From Marinospirillum sp. (lineage in GTDB: Bacteria > Pseudomonadota > Gammaproteobacteria > Pseudomonadales > Halomonadaceae): DNA of 6,358 nt. How positions within the stretch are numbered: position 1 is the stretch's first letter; every line of letters starts with the position of its first letter. Below the pieces are notes generated by a model. The model was not told the DNA's origin, searched no databases, and worked only from the letters and a program-made list of their open reading frames with translations. Shown in pieces: positions 1 through 6,358 of the stretch. A program made the position numbers and the translations under genes. The stretch spans positions 1 to 6,358 of the forward strand of contig NZ_JACUUA010000184.1 in NCBI RefSeq assembly GCF_014859565.1, written 5' to 3'.

Positions 1-90
1 AAGCGGCTGGGGTATCGAACTCCAGCCCAGATATTTTACGGGGAGCTTTCAGGAGCTCTGGACACAGCAGGTGTTGCACTTAATGGTTGA
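1..90 (+). CDS. IS30-family transposase, C-terminal end (partial)
   Basis: Frame 1 of the plus strand reads 29 codons from the window edge to a TGA at 88-90. The peptide begins KRLGYRTPAQIF and ends GVALNG. The pattern K-R-L-x(2)-[RK]-T-P followed by a terminal G-V-A-L is, as I recall, how IS30-family DDE transposases end (E. coli IS30 has RLKFKTP and finishes GVALTD). The catalytic domain lies outside the window to the left, so I cannot tell whether the element is intact. The gene converges on the polysaccharide genes. Its last codons lie inside the candidate terminal inverted repeat, a compact arrangement fitting for an insertion sequence. An IS3-type transposase is an alternative, less likely because the adjacent repeat resembles IS30. 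The family call is a match from memory, not a search. Confidence 0.8.
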   Translation, partial: KRLGYRTPAQIFYGELSGALDTAGVALNG

Positions 91-97
91 ATCTAGG
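72..97 (+). repeat. Candidate right terminal inverted repeat of the IS30-family element
   Basis: Read on the minus strand from 97 to 72, this stretch runs CCTAGATTCAAC and ends GCAACA. The ends of E. coli IS30, as I recall them, begin TGTAGATTCAA and finish GCAACA over 26 bp, so the two share TAGATTCAA and GCAACA at the same spacing. The transposase stop codon (88-90) falls inside it. The exact outer boundary is uncertain by a few bases because the partner repeat and the target duplication are outside the window. Confidence 0.65.
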
Positions 98-136
98 AGA
101 TGTCAAACAAACGCTTAAGTATGTTGCGATGCCACC

Positions 137-1396
137 TTATTTGCAATATATACCAGGTGCTATAGATGCAGCTAATTCACTTTTACCCTCTACAGCCAGC
201 TCTAACAATTTATTCAGTTGATTCGCCAAGTCATCGCGAGCAAATGAGTTTTCAGCTAGCTTTCTCGCTGAGCTGCCTGAAGCTTCTAGCCAGTTTTGAT
301 CATGCATTTTTGCATGTAGAATTTCTGCTACCTCATTGATCGGCTTTTGCCACATGGGCAACCCGCAATCATTGGCAGCAATAAGATCATGCATCCAGCC
401 ACCGTAGTTAATAAATACCGGTGTACCTGAAGCTAGAGCATCAAAAAACTTGTTCGCCGAATTAGGGCGCATTTCAGGTAAATCAATAAAGAGTGCGGTT
501 GCCATAGTGGCAGCACTAAGCAAAGCTGGAATATCCTTTTTGGGCAAAGGGTTTTCAATAAATAAATTATATTCGTAAACACCTTGCTCTTGAGCTTTTT
601 CTACAACAAGGTCACGCTCTGCGCCTTGACCAACTAGCAAAATACAGATATCTGAACCAAGCTTTTTGAGTGCCAACGCAAGATCAACCATGTAGCCAAC
701 ACCATTAATCTTACCAAACGTTCCTGTATAAACTAGGAGCGGCTTATCACCAAGCCAACTTCGCTGTGCACGGAATGATTTCGCAGCATCAGGGTTGTAA
801 GCAAACTCAGCATTATCACTACTATTTGGTATGACAGCGACTTTTTGTTTGGGATAGCCAGTACGAACAACCCCTTCTTTCATACCGGGTGATAAGGCCA
901 CAACTGCAGAAGCATTCTTATAAGCCCAGTTTTCTAATTTACGGGCTGCAAAACGAAGAACGGGGTTGTTAAGGGCACCAACTGCAATCGGCATTTCAGG
1001 CCACAAATCACGAACCTCAAAAACCATCGGAATTTTTTTCTTTCGTGCAGCAGGAACGGCAGGTAAAGCGATTGTAAGCGGCGTACTCGTTGCAAAAATC
1101 ACATCCCCTTCCAACTGAACAGCTTTTTTTCGTGCAGCGAAAGCAAAGGATAAAAAAGCTCTTATCCTTTGGGCATAACTCATATTGTTTGAGTAGGGAA
1201 CTGGGTACCAGTGAACATGAATGCCTGCTTCATCAGTCAAGAACCAATCAGTGTGATTAGATGACGACTCACGAATACTGGTGACCATGTGAACTTCATG
1301 ACCCGCTGCTACCATACGCCGCGCCATTTCATAAGAGCGGGTACCGCCAGACATTTCAGGTGTATTGAAGTATTGATGAAGGTAAATAATTTTCAA
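137..1396 (-). CDS. Family 4 glycosyltransferase, WbuB-like
   Basis: A 419-residue GT-B fold glycosyltransferase that would add one sugar from a nucleotide donor to the lipid-linked repeat unit at the cytoplasmic face of the inner membrane. The N-terminus (MKIIYLHQYF, then GG at 17-18) is the acceptor-side Rossmann start with its glycine loop. EVRDLWPEMP at 127-136 is typical of WbuB-like enzymes. VYTGTFGKINGV at 222-233 opens the C-terminal donor domain, and NKFFDALASGTPV at 315-327 is the nucleotide-sugar-binding region, with Asp where many GT4 enzymes have the first Glu of the EX7E motif. The start is TTG at 1396. It is preferred because the conserved N-terminus begins there, a GAGG lies 10 bases upstream, and the next Met (15) sits within the glycine loop region. 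WbuB of E. coli O26 is linked to L-fucosamine transfer, but the sugar used here is unknown. A 130-base gap separates it from the upstream gene. The family is clear; the specificity is not. Confidence 0.9.
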   Translation of the reverse strand: MKIIYLHQYFNTPEMSGGTRSYEMARRMVAAGHEVHMVTSIRESSSNHTDWFLTDEAGIHVHWYPVPYSNNMSYAQRIRAFLSFAFAARKKAVQLEGDVIFATSTPLTIALPAVPAARKKKIPMVFEVRDLWPEMPIAVGALNNPVLRFAARKLENWAYKNASAVVALSPGMKEGVVRTGYPKQKVAVIPNSSDNAEFAYNPDAAKSFRAQRSWLGDKPLLVYTGTFGKINGVGYMVDLALALKKLGSDICILLVGQGAERDLVVEKAQEQGVYEYNLFIENPLPKKDIPALLSAATMATALFIDLPEMRPNSANKFFDALASGTPVFINYGGWMHDLIAANDCGLPMWQKPINEVAEILHAKMHDQNWLEASGSSARKLAENSFARDDLANQLNKLLELAVEGKSELAASIAPGIYCK

Positions 1397-1406
1397 ATAA
1401 GGACAA

Positions 1407-1410
1407 CCTC
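1407..1410 (-). promoter_or_regulatory. Ribosome binding site supporting the TTG start of the GT4 gene
   Basis: The minus strand reads GAGG here, 10 bases before the TTG at 1396. Spacing is at the long end of normal. There is no nearby ATG in frame upstream, and the conserved MKIIYLHQYF start falls exactly on the TTG, so this site helps to decide the start. Confidence 0.45.
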
Positions 1411-1462
1411 AGAAAGCTTAGTGATCAAGTCCTAATGACAGACTCACCCAGGAGTAAAATAC

Positions 1463-1491
1463 AAGATAAAGGTTTAATCAAAATCAGTCAA
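1463..1491 (-). promoter_or_regulatory. Candidate sigma-70 promoter for the GT4 gene
   Basis: In the 130-base gap between the two glycosyltransferase genes, the minus strand carries TTGACT (1491-1486), a 17-base AT-rich spacer and TATCTT (1468-1463). These match the -35 and -10 consensus at five of six and four of six positions with ideal spacing. Transcription would start near 1456, leaving about 60 bases of leader before the TTG. The -35 box overlaps a short palindrome, AGTCA-AC-TGACT, at 1486-1497. AT-rich gaps produce such matches by chance, so this is only a candidate. Confidence 0.35.
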
Positions 1492-1526
1492 CTGACTTGT
1501 AAATAATAAACCATATTTAAGAACAT

Positions 1527-2249
1527 TTACTTTAAATAAAGAAGAGTCATTCTGTAGTACAACCTATCACCCATCAATTTTCTAATTAAAAATTTAACAA
1601 TTTCTTTTAATGCTCTAATCAACCCTTGCGACCTATAGCGCAGAACCACTGTATTTAATGTAGGATAATTTGAAACCCCACCTAAGTAAAAATTGGATAA
1701 AAATTTATCGCAAACCTGCATGTCGAACAGGGCAATACATTGCTGCATCCATCTAGAGTCAGCATCTATCAAGTGCTTCTCATCAAAGAACGGTGTCTTA
1801 GTACAGAGAGGTACAAAAAAACCCTGGTGTGCTGGTGACTTTTTTAACTGGTCAAGTTTACCATCAGGAGGCCGTACATAAACTGCATCGTTCCAGATCT
1901 GATTTGTTCTAAATGCATAGCACTTTGTATCATTTAACTCATCTAAAGCTAAACTCAGTGAATTATCGTCATGAAATGTATCGCCAGCATTCAAGAATAA
2001 AACATAATCCCCCTCTGCTGACTGCAACCCGATATTCATCGCGTTGTATATGCTAGAGTCTTCATTCAGAACAAATTTTCTATAGGCTGCATGATAGTCT
2101 TTAGTTTCAGGCTCAGCACACTTAGAAACCACGACCACATTCGAAAATTCTCTATAACTTTGTTCATCGATTGATTCAAGGGTACGAACCAATGCATCAT
2201 CAAAGACATAGCTAATTGTTACTATCACAATCTTATGCAAAGCTTCCAC
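1527..2249 (-). CDS. Family 2 glycosyltransferase (WcaE-like)
   Basis: A roughly 240-residue GT-A fold glycosyltransferase expected to act in the cytoplasm on the undecaprenyl-linked repeat unit. The N-terminal strand KIVIVTISY (6-14) is the usual GT2 nucleotide-binding start. Residues 62-90 carry the hallmark block: NEDSSIYNAMNIGL, then GDYVLFLNAGD, where the DXD-type metal-binding site takes the N-A-G-D form seen in WcaE-like enzymes. AHQGFFVP (140-147) and IDADSRWM (161-168) correspond to the HQ...F and D-x-D/W segments of this subgroup. The C-terminus (about 206-240) is basic and hydrophobic and could touch the membrane. The start given is GTG, overlapping the end of the Wzy-like gene by 17 bases. 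A TTG at 2240, with AGGTGG five bases upstream, is at least as likely and would give 237 residues. Base composition is AT-rich, like the polymerase gene before it. Donor and acceptor are unknown. Confidence 0.88.
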   Translation of the reverse strand: MEALHKIVIVTISYVFDDALVRTLESIDEQSYREFSNVVVVSKCAEPETKDYHAAYRKFVLNEDSSIYNAMNIGLQSAEGDYVLFLNAGDTFHDDNSLSLALDELNDTKCYAFRTNQIWNDAVYVRPPDGKLDQLKKSPAHQGFFVPLCTKTPFFDEKHLIDADSRWMQQCIALFDMQVCDKFLSNFYLGGVSNYPTLNTVVLRYRSQGLIRALKEIVKFLIRKLMGDRLYYRMTLLYLK

Positions 2250-3450
2250 CTACTCTTTTTAGACGCCCAATTTCGTAGAGCAAGAAAAAATAAACCAACC
2301 AGAAACCGTAGCCAGACTTGGATATAACCAAAACATCATAAACCAACATGGATGCAAAAAAAGAAAAAACAAAAGATACCACGAGAAACCTAATCTTATA
2401 GCTAACAGCACTATTTTTTAACGTAGACCAGACCAATATGGCCATCAACAACAACCAAGATATGAGACCTATAAAGCCTGACTCTATCAGCAGCCGCGCA
2501 ACCTGACTGTCGATCGACAATAGGCTGGTGCCTGCAGTATATTCATAGAAACCGCGACCATTCCCAAAAAAAATAGTTATTGGATCTGTATAAAAATCAA
2601 TCAAATTGAAAAACTTATTATACCTAATAACCAGCCCTTGATCGATTCTCGAGAGGCGTTCGAACAGACCAGAAAACCTGTCAAACCCAACATCTAAAAC
2701 CACAAGCATAGTTACAAATAACAGAAGGAAAAAAGAAAAATAAATCCAATAAGTTGATAAGCGAAATTTCGATAGCAACCTAAAAATACAAAAAAAATAG
2801 TACAAAAAGACCATCATAAAAGAAGCAATAAAAAAAGTACGATTCTCAACTAAGGCAAGCATAAAAAGAGACGCCACTGTAAATAATGCAAATTTTTTCT
2901 TCGAGTACAATATGTATGCAAAAAAAGAAAATACTGACATGAAATAGAATAGTGCGCCACTTGCTGCAGATGCGCCACGGTAGCCAAATGCAGAAACCCC
3001 ATAAAAACCTTGTAAATCTCCACTTAGCAACTGATATAGCACCCACATCAGGTTAATAACCAGACCTATGGTCAAACCTATAATTACGACTTTATAACCA
3101 TAGCATCTCAGAGAAAAATAAAAATAGAGGCCTAGTGAAAAATACATTATACTTTTAGCTAGATGCAAAAAACCTAGCGTTGTTTTTGTTTCATTTAAAT
3201 AGGATGTCGCAGTAACAACAACCTCATAAAAAATCAGAGCAAAAAAAATAATAAATGCAGTAAAAATTGTTTTATCTTGCTTTTTTTTGACTACAAGGTA
3301 AAAAACAGGAATGATTAATATTAATGCAAAAAAATCTTCAGCGCGAACATATCTTCCTTGTATATTGGCAACTGGCAGGGATGTAAAGTAAGCAACCAGC
3401 GCGACAACTGGTAAGTATAAATATAAAATCGCTTTTATTGTTATATTCAT
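2233..3450 (-). CDS. O-antigen polymerase/ligase-like membrane protein (Wzy-like)
   Basis: A 405-residue integral inner-membrane protein, probably the polymerase that joins lipid-linked repeat units on the periplasmic side. Hydrophobic segments recur at about 7-25, 40-54, 61-82, 97-113, 119-141, 165-182, 187-201, 205-224, 234-253, 324-343, 353-371 and 380-395. That is about twelve helices with a large loop at about 254-320. The loop has the Wzy/WaaL-type pattern: R276[10 protein letters not shown], then [10 protein letters not shown] (292-301), then S312-IDSQVAR, followed by ESGFIGL (323-329). Arg204 in ENRTFF resembles the conserved Arg of the family. The overall sequence is poorly conserved, as usual for Wzy, so the role rests on topology, the loop motif and context. 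The ATG start overlaps the manC stop as ATGA, with GGAAGG just upstream. Composition is very AT-rich. An O-antigen ligase is the main alternative. Confidence 0.85.
   Translation of the reverse strand: MNITIKAILYLYLPVVALVAYFTSLPVANIQGRYVRAEDFFALILIIPVFYLVVKKKQDKTIFTAFIIFFALIFYEVVVTATSYLNETKTTLGFLHLAKSIMYFSLGLYFYFSLRCYGYKVVIIGLTIGLVINLMWVLYQLLSGDLQGFYGVSAFGYRGASAASGALFYFMSVFSFFAYILYSKKKFALFTVASLFMLALVENRTFFIASFMMVFLYYFFCIFRLLSKFRLSTYWIYFSFFLLLFVTMLVVLDVGFDRFSGLFERLSRIDQGLVIRYNKFFNLIDFYTDPITIFFGNGRGFYEYTAGTSLLSIDSQVARLLIESGFIGLISWLLLMAILVWSTLKNSAVSYKIRFLVVSFVFSFFASMLVYDVLVISKSGYGFWLVYFFLLYEIGRLKRVGGSFA
2246..2251 (-). promoter_or_regulatory. Strong ribosome binding site that favours a TTG start at 2240 for the GT2 gene
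   Basis: The minus strand reads AGGTGG here, followed by five bases (AAGCT) and a TTG at 2240. This is a better-placed Shine-Dalgarno than the AAGAG ahead of the longer GTG start at 2249. Starting at 2240 gives [11 protein letters not shown], the typical length before the first GT2 strand. The overlap with the Wzy-like gene would then be 8 bases. Confidence 0.5.
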
Positions 3451-4853
3451 AACCTTCCATACTCATCGTTAATTCTTACTATATCATCTTCCCCTAAATA
3501 GCTTCCCGACTGCACTTCAATCAACTGTAGCGATATTTTACCCGGATTTTCCAGTGAATGGACTTCTCCAATGGGAATAAAAGTGGATTCGTTTTCTGTG
3601 ACCAAGAAGGTTTTATCGCCATTAGTTACCTTAGCTGTACCACTGACCACTACCCAATGTTCAGCACGGTGATGATGCATTTGTAATGACAGCTTGGCTC
3701 CGGGTTTGACCGTGATTCGCTTAACCTGATAGCGGTCACCATTTTCAATTGAGTCATATACACCCCAGGGGCGATAAACTTCTCGGTGGTTCATATGCTC
3801 ATGCCGACCTTCCTGTTTGATAGCCTCCACGATCTTTTTCACATCCTGCACTTGATCTTTATGCGCTACTAAAACAGCATCCTTGGTTTCCACCACCACC
3901 AGATCCTGTACTCCCAGAGTTGCCACCAGCTTATGCTCAGCATGGATCAAGCTATTCTGGGTTTGCAATGCCAGCACATCTCCCTGGCAGACATTACCCT
4001 GCTCATCCTTATTGCCGATTTCCCACAAGGCTGACCAAGAACCGATATCACTCCAGCCGGCATCTAGGGGTATCACCGCCGCATCGCGTGTTTTTTCCAT
4101 CACAGCATAGTCAATGGAATCTTCAGGGCATTGTGCAAAAGCTTCAGCATCCACTCGGACAAAATCCATATCCTTTTGACCTAGCTCCAATGCTTTTTTG
4201 CAGGCATCCAGAATATCCGGTCGAAACTCGCTCAAAGCCTTCAGGTAAACGCTGGCCTTGAACATAAACGAGCCGCTATTCCAGTAGTAATCACCGGTCT
4301 CAAGATAAGCCAGAGCCTTTTCACGATCAGGCTTTTCGACAAAGCGAGCTACCTCATAGCCTTCACAATCCAGCGCAGCACCGCGCTGAATATAGCCATA
4401 ACCCGTTTCAGGCTGAGTCGGCACCACCCCAAAGGTCACTAACTTTCCCTGCTCTGCAAGTTGGGCCGCAGCCACCACAGCGCGATGGAAAGCAGGCTCA
4501 TTCGCCATATAGTGATCAGCAGCCAATACCAACAACACAGGGTCTTGACCGGTCTGAGTTGCCTCTAAAGCCGCTAAAGCAATTGCCGGTGCCGTATTAC
4601 GACCCACTGGCTCCAACAGAATACTGGCACCTTGGATATCAAGCTGGCGTAACTGTTCAGCCACCATAAAGCGGTGGTCTTCATTGCAGATAATGGATGG
4701 CGCATCAGTTTCTATAGCATCAAGCCGTGCTAGCGTTTGCTGAAGAAGGGTTGTATCACCACACAGCTTCAAAAACTGCTTAGGGTTAAGTTGACGCGAT
4801 AAGGGCCAGAGGCGGGATCCAGTGCCGCCTGCCATAATTACGGGTACTAGCAT
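3447..4853 (-). CDS. manC: Mannose-1-phosphate guanylyltransferase / mannose-6-phosphate isomerase
   Basis: A bifunctional cytoplasmic enzyme that makes GDP-mannose from mannose-1-phosphate and GTP and can isomerise fructose-6-phosphate to mannose-6-phosphate. At 468 residues it has the normal length for the ManC/CpsB/AlgA family. The N-terminal nucleotidyltransferase domain has [12 protein letters not shown] at 9-20 with PKQF at 24-27, [10 protein letters not shown] at 81-90, the metal-site AADH at 111-114 and FVEKP at 171-175. The C-terminal cupin isomerase domain (about 355-465) has RPWG at 361-364, [10 protein letters not shown] at 391-400 with the metal-binding histidines, and [14 protein letters not shown] at 425-438. 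No key motif is missing. The ATG start has AAGGA five bases upstream and overlaps the gmm stop by 7 bases; the stop overlaps the Wzy-like start by 4. It supplies the substrate for Gmd and Gmm. The usual neighbour manB is not beside it. Confidence 0.97.
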   Translation of the reverse strand: MLVPVIMAGGTGSRLWPLSRQLNPKQFLKLCGDTTLLQQTLARLDAIETDAPSIICNEDHRFMVAEQLRQLDIQGASILLEPVGRNTAPAIALAALEATQTGQDPVLLVLAADHYMANEPAFHRAVVAAAQLAEQGKLVTFGVVPTQPETGYGYIQRGAALDCEGYEVARFVEKPDREKALAYLETGDYYWNSGSFMFKASVYLKALSEFRPDILDACKKALELGQKDMDFVRVDAEAFAQCPEDSIDYAVMEKTRDAAVIPLDAGWSDIGSWSALWEIGNKDEQGNVCQGDVLALQTQNSLIHAEHKLVATLGVQDLVVVETKDAVLVAHKDQVQDVKKIVEAIKQEGRHEHMNHREVYRPWGVYDSIENGDRYQVKRITVKPGAKLSLQMHHHRAEHWVVVSGTAKVTNGDKTFLVTENESTFIPIGEVHSLENPGKISLQLIEVQSGSYLGEDDIVRINDEYGRL

Positions 4854-5308
4854 TCTATTCCTTCAAAGTAGGCTTTGGTGTAGGGATGAATATTCTTAAT
4901 TTCTTGATTATGAAGGTCGTGCCAGATCATTTTAGAGTGCTGACTCTCGTCAAAATTTATAATATCGCTGCTGATTTTGATTACATAAGCCAACACAACA
5001 TAGTGGGTAGAAACCTCTTCACCAAAAACTGAGTCCTGATAGAAGTGTTCGTAAACGCCTTTAAACTGAGCGTGGCTTCTTTCGAGTTCTACTCCCAGTT
5101 CTTCCTGCGTCAAGCGGCGAAAAGCTGCATCCAGGGTTTCATTTTTTTGAACGCGGCCACCGGGCACAAACCAGTAATCCTTGGCCGGGCGATTTTTTCT
5201 CAAGCCGAAGAGATATTCACCCTTTTCATTTTCAACCAGTAAGTCGATAGAGATCAGAGGCGTAGAGTCTACGACTGTTTTGAAAGTTTCTATGTCCAGC
5301 TTAGCCAC
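4847..5308 (-). CDS. gmm: GDP-mannose mannosyl hydrolase (Nudix family)
   Basis: A 153-residue Nudix enzyme that hydrolyses GDP-mannose to GDP and mannose, probably tuning the GDP-mannose/GDP-fucose supply. The modified Nudix box is at 51-73: G51, E57, then R65-L-T-Q-E69-E70-L-G72, with Leu66 in place of the canonical Glu. That replacement is typical of this subfamily, which cleaves at the sugar carbon rather than at phosphorus. Residues recalled as important in E. coli GDPMH appear at the same numbers here: Asp22, Arg37, Arg52, Arg65, Glu70, His88, Tyr103, Gln123 and the base His124. [17 protein letters not shown] (39-55) is also family-specific. This numbering agreement supports the GTG start, which has AGGA eight bases upstream and overlaps the fcl stop by 8 bases. 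The protein is slightly shorter than E. coli WcaH (about 160) at the C-terminus. The position between fcl and manC resembles the enterobacterial order. Confidence 0.95.
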   Translation of the reverse strand: MAKLDIETFKTVVDSTPLISIDLLVENEKGEYLFGLRKNRPAKDYWFVPGGRVQKNETLDAAFRRLTQEELGVELERSHAQFKGVYEHFYQDSVFGEEVSTHYVVLAYVIKISSDIINFDESQHSKMIWHDLHNQEIKNIHPYTKAYFEGIEC

Positions 5309-6263
5309 GCAGTTGTTCCTGGTTTTGTAGAAACCACTGGTAGGTGCTGGTTAGTCCTTCTTCCAGGCTGATGCTTGCTTGCCACCCCAAGGCTTTAAGG
5401 CGGGAGACATCCATGAGTTTGCGGGGCGCACCATCGGGTTTGCTGGTATCAAAGACCAATTCACCTTCAAAACTGACCACTTTTTTCATGGTTTCTGCTA
5501 ATTCACGGATGGTGCAGTCTACGCCAGTACCTACGTTGATGTGTGAGAGCATGGGCTGGGTGTTGGCTTCGTAGGTGTCGGTATCCAGATTCATCACATG
5601 CACACTGGCAGCGGCCATGTCATCTACATGCAGGAACTCGCGCATGGGCTTGCCAGTCCCCCAGACAACAACTTCTTTAGCACCAGCTACTTTCGCTTCA
5701 TGAAAGCGGCGCATCATGGCCGGAATTACGTGGCTATTTTCAGGGTGGAAGTTATCGTTTTCGCCGTACAGGTTGGTCGGCATGACACTGCGATAATCAC
5801 GCCCATACTGGCGGTTATAGCTTTCGCAAAGTTTGATGCCCGCGATCTTGGCAATCGCATAAGGCTCGTTGGTGGGTTCCAAGGTTCCTGTAAGCAGTGC
5901 TTGTTCTTTCATGGGCTGTTCGGCCAGCTTGGGGTAGATGCAGGAAGAACCCAGGAACAACAACTGCTGAACACCGGCTTGATGAGCAGAGTGGATGATG
6001 TTGGCTTCGATCATCAAGTTTTCATAAATAAACTCAGCCGGGTATTCGTTATTGGCATGAATACCGCCCACCTTGGCAGCTGCCAGGTAAACCTGATCAA
6101 TCCGTTCTTGCTTAAAAAATTGCTGCACAGCAGCTTGATTAGTTAAATCCAACTCACTGCGCTTTGCTGTGATCAGGTTGTTATTTGGATCAGCCTGTAA
6201 CTGGCGAACCAAAGCAGAGCCGACCATCCCGCGATGACCAGCAATGAAGATGTTTTTTTGCAT
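5301..6263 (-). CDS. fcl: GDP-L-fucose synthase
   Basis: An NADPH-dependent epimerase-reductase (also called WcaG) that converts GDP-4-keto-6-deoxy-D-mannose to GDP-L-fucose in the cytoplasm, the step after Gmd. About 320 residues, full length for the short-chain dehydrogenase-like family. The Rossmann motif GHRGMVGS is at 9-16 and [12 protein letters not shown] at 61-72. SSCIYP (106-111) contains the catalytic Ser106 and Cys108. PYAIAK (134-139) contains the Tyr135/Lys139 pair, and His178 corresponds to the E. coli active-site His179. [14 protein letters not shown] (202-215) is a further family block. The ATG at 6263 is chosen. A TTG two codons upstream (6269), touching the gmd stop, has a GAG six bases before it and cannot be excluded. 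The gap after the gmd stop is 6 bases with the ATG start, so coupling is likely. Confidence 0.97.
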   Translation of the reverse strand: MQKNIFIAGHRGMVGSALVRQLQADPNNNLITAKRSELDLTNQAAVQQFFKQERIDQVYLAAAKVGGIHANNEYPAEFIYENLMIEANIIHSAHQAGVQQLLFLGSSCIYPKLAEQPMKEQALLTGTLEPTNEPYAIAKIAGIKLCESYNRQYGRDYRSVMPTNLYGENDNFHPENSHVIPAMMRRFHEAKVAGAKEVVVWGTGKPMREFLHVDDMAAASVHVMNLDTDTYEANTQPMLSHINVGTGVDCTIRELAETMKKVVSFEGELVFDTSKPDGAPRKLMDVSRLKALGWQASISLEEGLTSTYQWFLQNQEQLRG

Positions 6264-6269
6264 GCTCAA

Positions 6270-6358
6270 TCAATTCTCAACCGAAACAAGGATTTCATAG
6301 CCGTGCTGTTTAAGCAAGGCGTGGCGCTGTGCAGTTTTCAGGTCTTCAGCGACCATTT
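6270..6358 (-). CDS. gmd: GDP-mannose 4,6-dehydratase, C-terminal end (partial)
   Basis: The minus strand from the window edge reads 28 codons ending in TGA (6272-6270). The peptide begins MVAEDLKTAQRHALLKQHGY and ends with EILVSVEN. This matches the C-terminal tail of Gmd, where E. coli has a similar M-V-x-x-D-L-x-x-A-x(2)-H-x-L-L-K-x-H-G-Y segment. Gmd removes water from GDP-D-mannose to give GDP-4-keto-6-deoxy-D-mannose, the substrate of the next gene. The catalytic part lies beyond the window. The stop is immediately followed by the start region of fcl, the standard gmd-fcl pair. The identification rests on 28 residues plus context, which together are strong. Confidence 0.9.
   Translation of the reverse strand, partial: MVAEDLKTAQRHALLKQHGYEILVSVEN

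Larger units (their letters stand above)
1..97 (+). mobile_element. Right end of an IS30-family insertion sequence (partial)
   Basis: The transposase C-terminus and an IS30-like terminal repeat together define the right end of an insertion sequence. The rest lies left of the window. It stops about 39 bases before the stop codon of the last glycosyltransferase, which is convergent with it. Bases 98-136 between the element and that stop codon hold no gene, and I see no clear terminator hairpin there. Completeness and activity of the element cannot be judged from here. Confidence 0.7.

Noticed and set aside
98..136. Terminator between the convergent GT4 gene and the insertion sequence
   Set aside because: I looked for a GC-rich hairpin followed by T's on either strand and found none.
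95..166. Small plus-strand frame starting at an ATG at 100 after AGGAG
   Set aside because: Despite a good Shine-Dalgarno look-alike it gives only about 21 residues, runs into the antisense of the GT4 gene and resembles nothing known.
1484..1497. Palindrome AGTCA-AC-TGACT downstream of the GT2 gene as a terminator
   Set aside because: The stem is only five pairs with a two-base loop and low GC, and no proper T run follows on the minus strand. It is more simply part of the candidate -35 region.
2846..3046. 66-residue minus-strand frame inside the polymerase gene
   Set aside because: It is an out-of-frame shadow of the Wzy-like gene. Its hydrophobic character comes from the overlapping membrane-protein codons.
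3883..4261. Two plus-strand open frames of 75 and 113 residues
   Set aside because: Both are antisense to the conserved manC coding region, overlap each other in different frames and show no family features.
5598..6146. 182-residue open frame on the plus strand
   Set aside because: It lies wholly antisense to fcl, whose motifs are complete. It has no recognisable domain and reflects codon bias of the real gene.

Overview
The window is the end of a bacterial surface-polysaccharide cluster (O-antigen, capsule or colanic-acid-like exopolysaccharide). Everything except the extreme left edge is encoded on the minus strand, so transcription runs from position 6358 down to 137. Sequence similarity to the enterobacterial colanic acid and fucose-containing O-antigen enzymes, together with an IS30-type element, suggests a proteobacterium, most likely a gammaproteobacterium. 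I cannot name a genus from this sequence.

Right half (about 3447-6358), sugar-nucleotide module. It holds the last 28 codons of gmd (GDP-mannose 4,6-dehydratase), then fcl (GDP-L-fucose synthase), gmm (Nudix GDP-mannose mannosyl hydrolase) and manC (bifunctional mannose-1-phosphate guanylyltransferase / mannose-6-phosphate isomerase). Together these make GDP-mannose, convert it to GDP-L-fucose and can hydrolyse GDP-mannose. The phosphomannomutase (manB/cpsG) that usually accompanies them is not in the window. The product is therefore expected to contain L-fucose, and perhaps mannose.

Middle (about 1527-3450), polymer-specific module. It holds a multi-spanning membrane protein of the O-antigen polymerase/ligase type (Wzy-like) followed by a family 2 glycosyltransferase. 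The Wzy-like gene is strikingly AT-rich compared with manC, as is usual for serotype-determining genes. From gmd to the family 2 glycosyltransferase the genes abut or overlap by a few bases, so they look like one translationally coupled operon.

Left part (137-1396) is a family 4 glycosyltransferase of the WbuB-like type with a TTG start. It is separated from the upstream gene by 130 bases, and a plausible sigma-70 promoter lies in that gap.

At the left edge, on the plus strand and converging on the cluster, is the C-terminal end of an IS30-family transposase (1-90). The element's terminal inverted repeat (about 72-97) contains the transposase stop codon. The insertion sequence ends only about 39 bases beyond the stop codon of the last glycosyltransferase, so it marks a mobile or rearranged border of the locus. 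I see no RNA genes, CRISPR arrays or convincing terminators, and nothing that needs a wholly new system to explain it.
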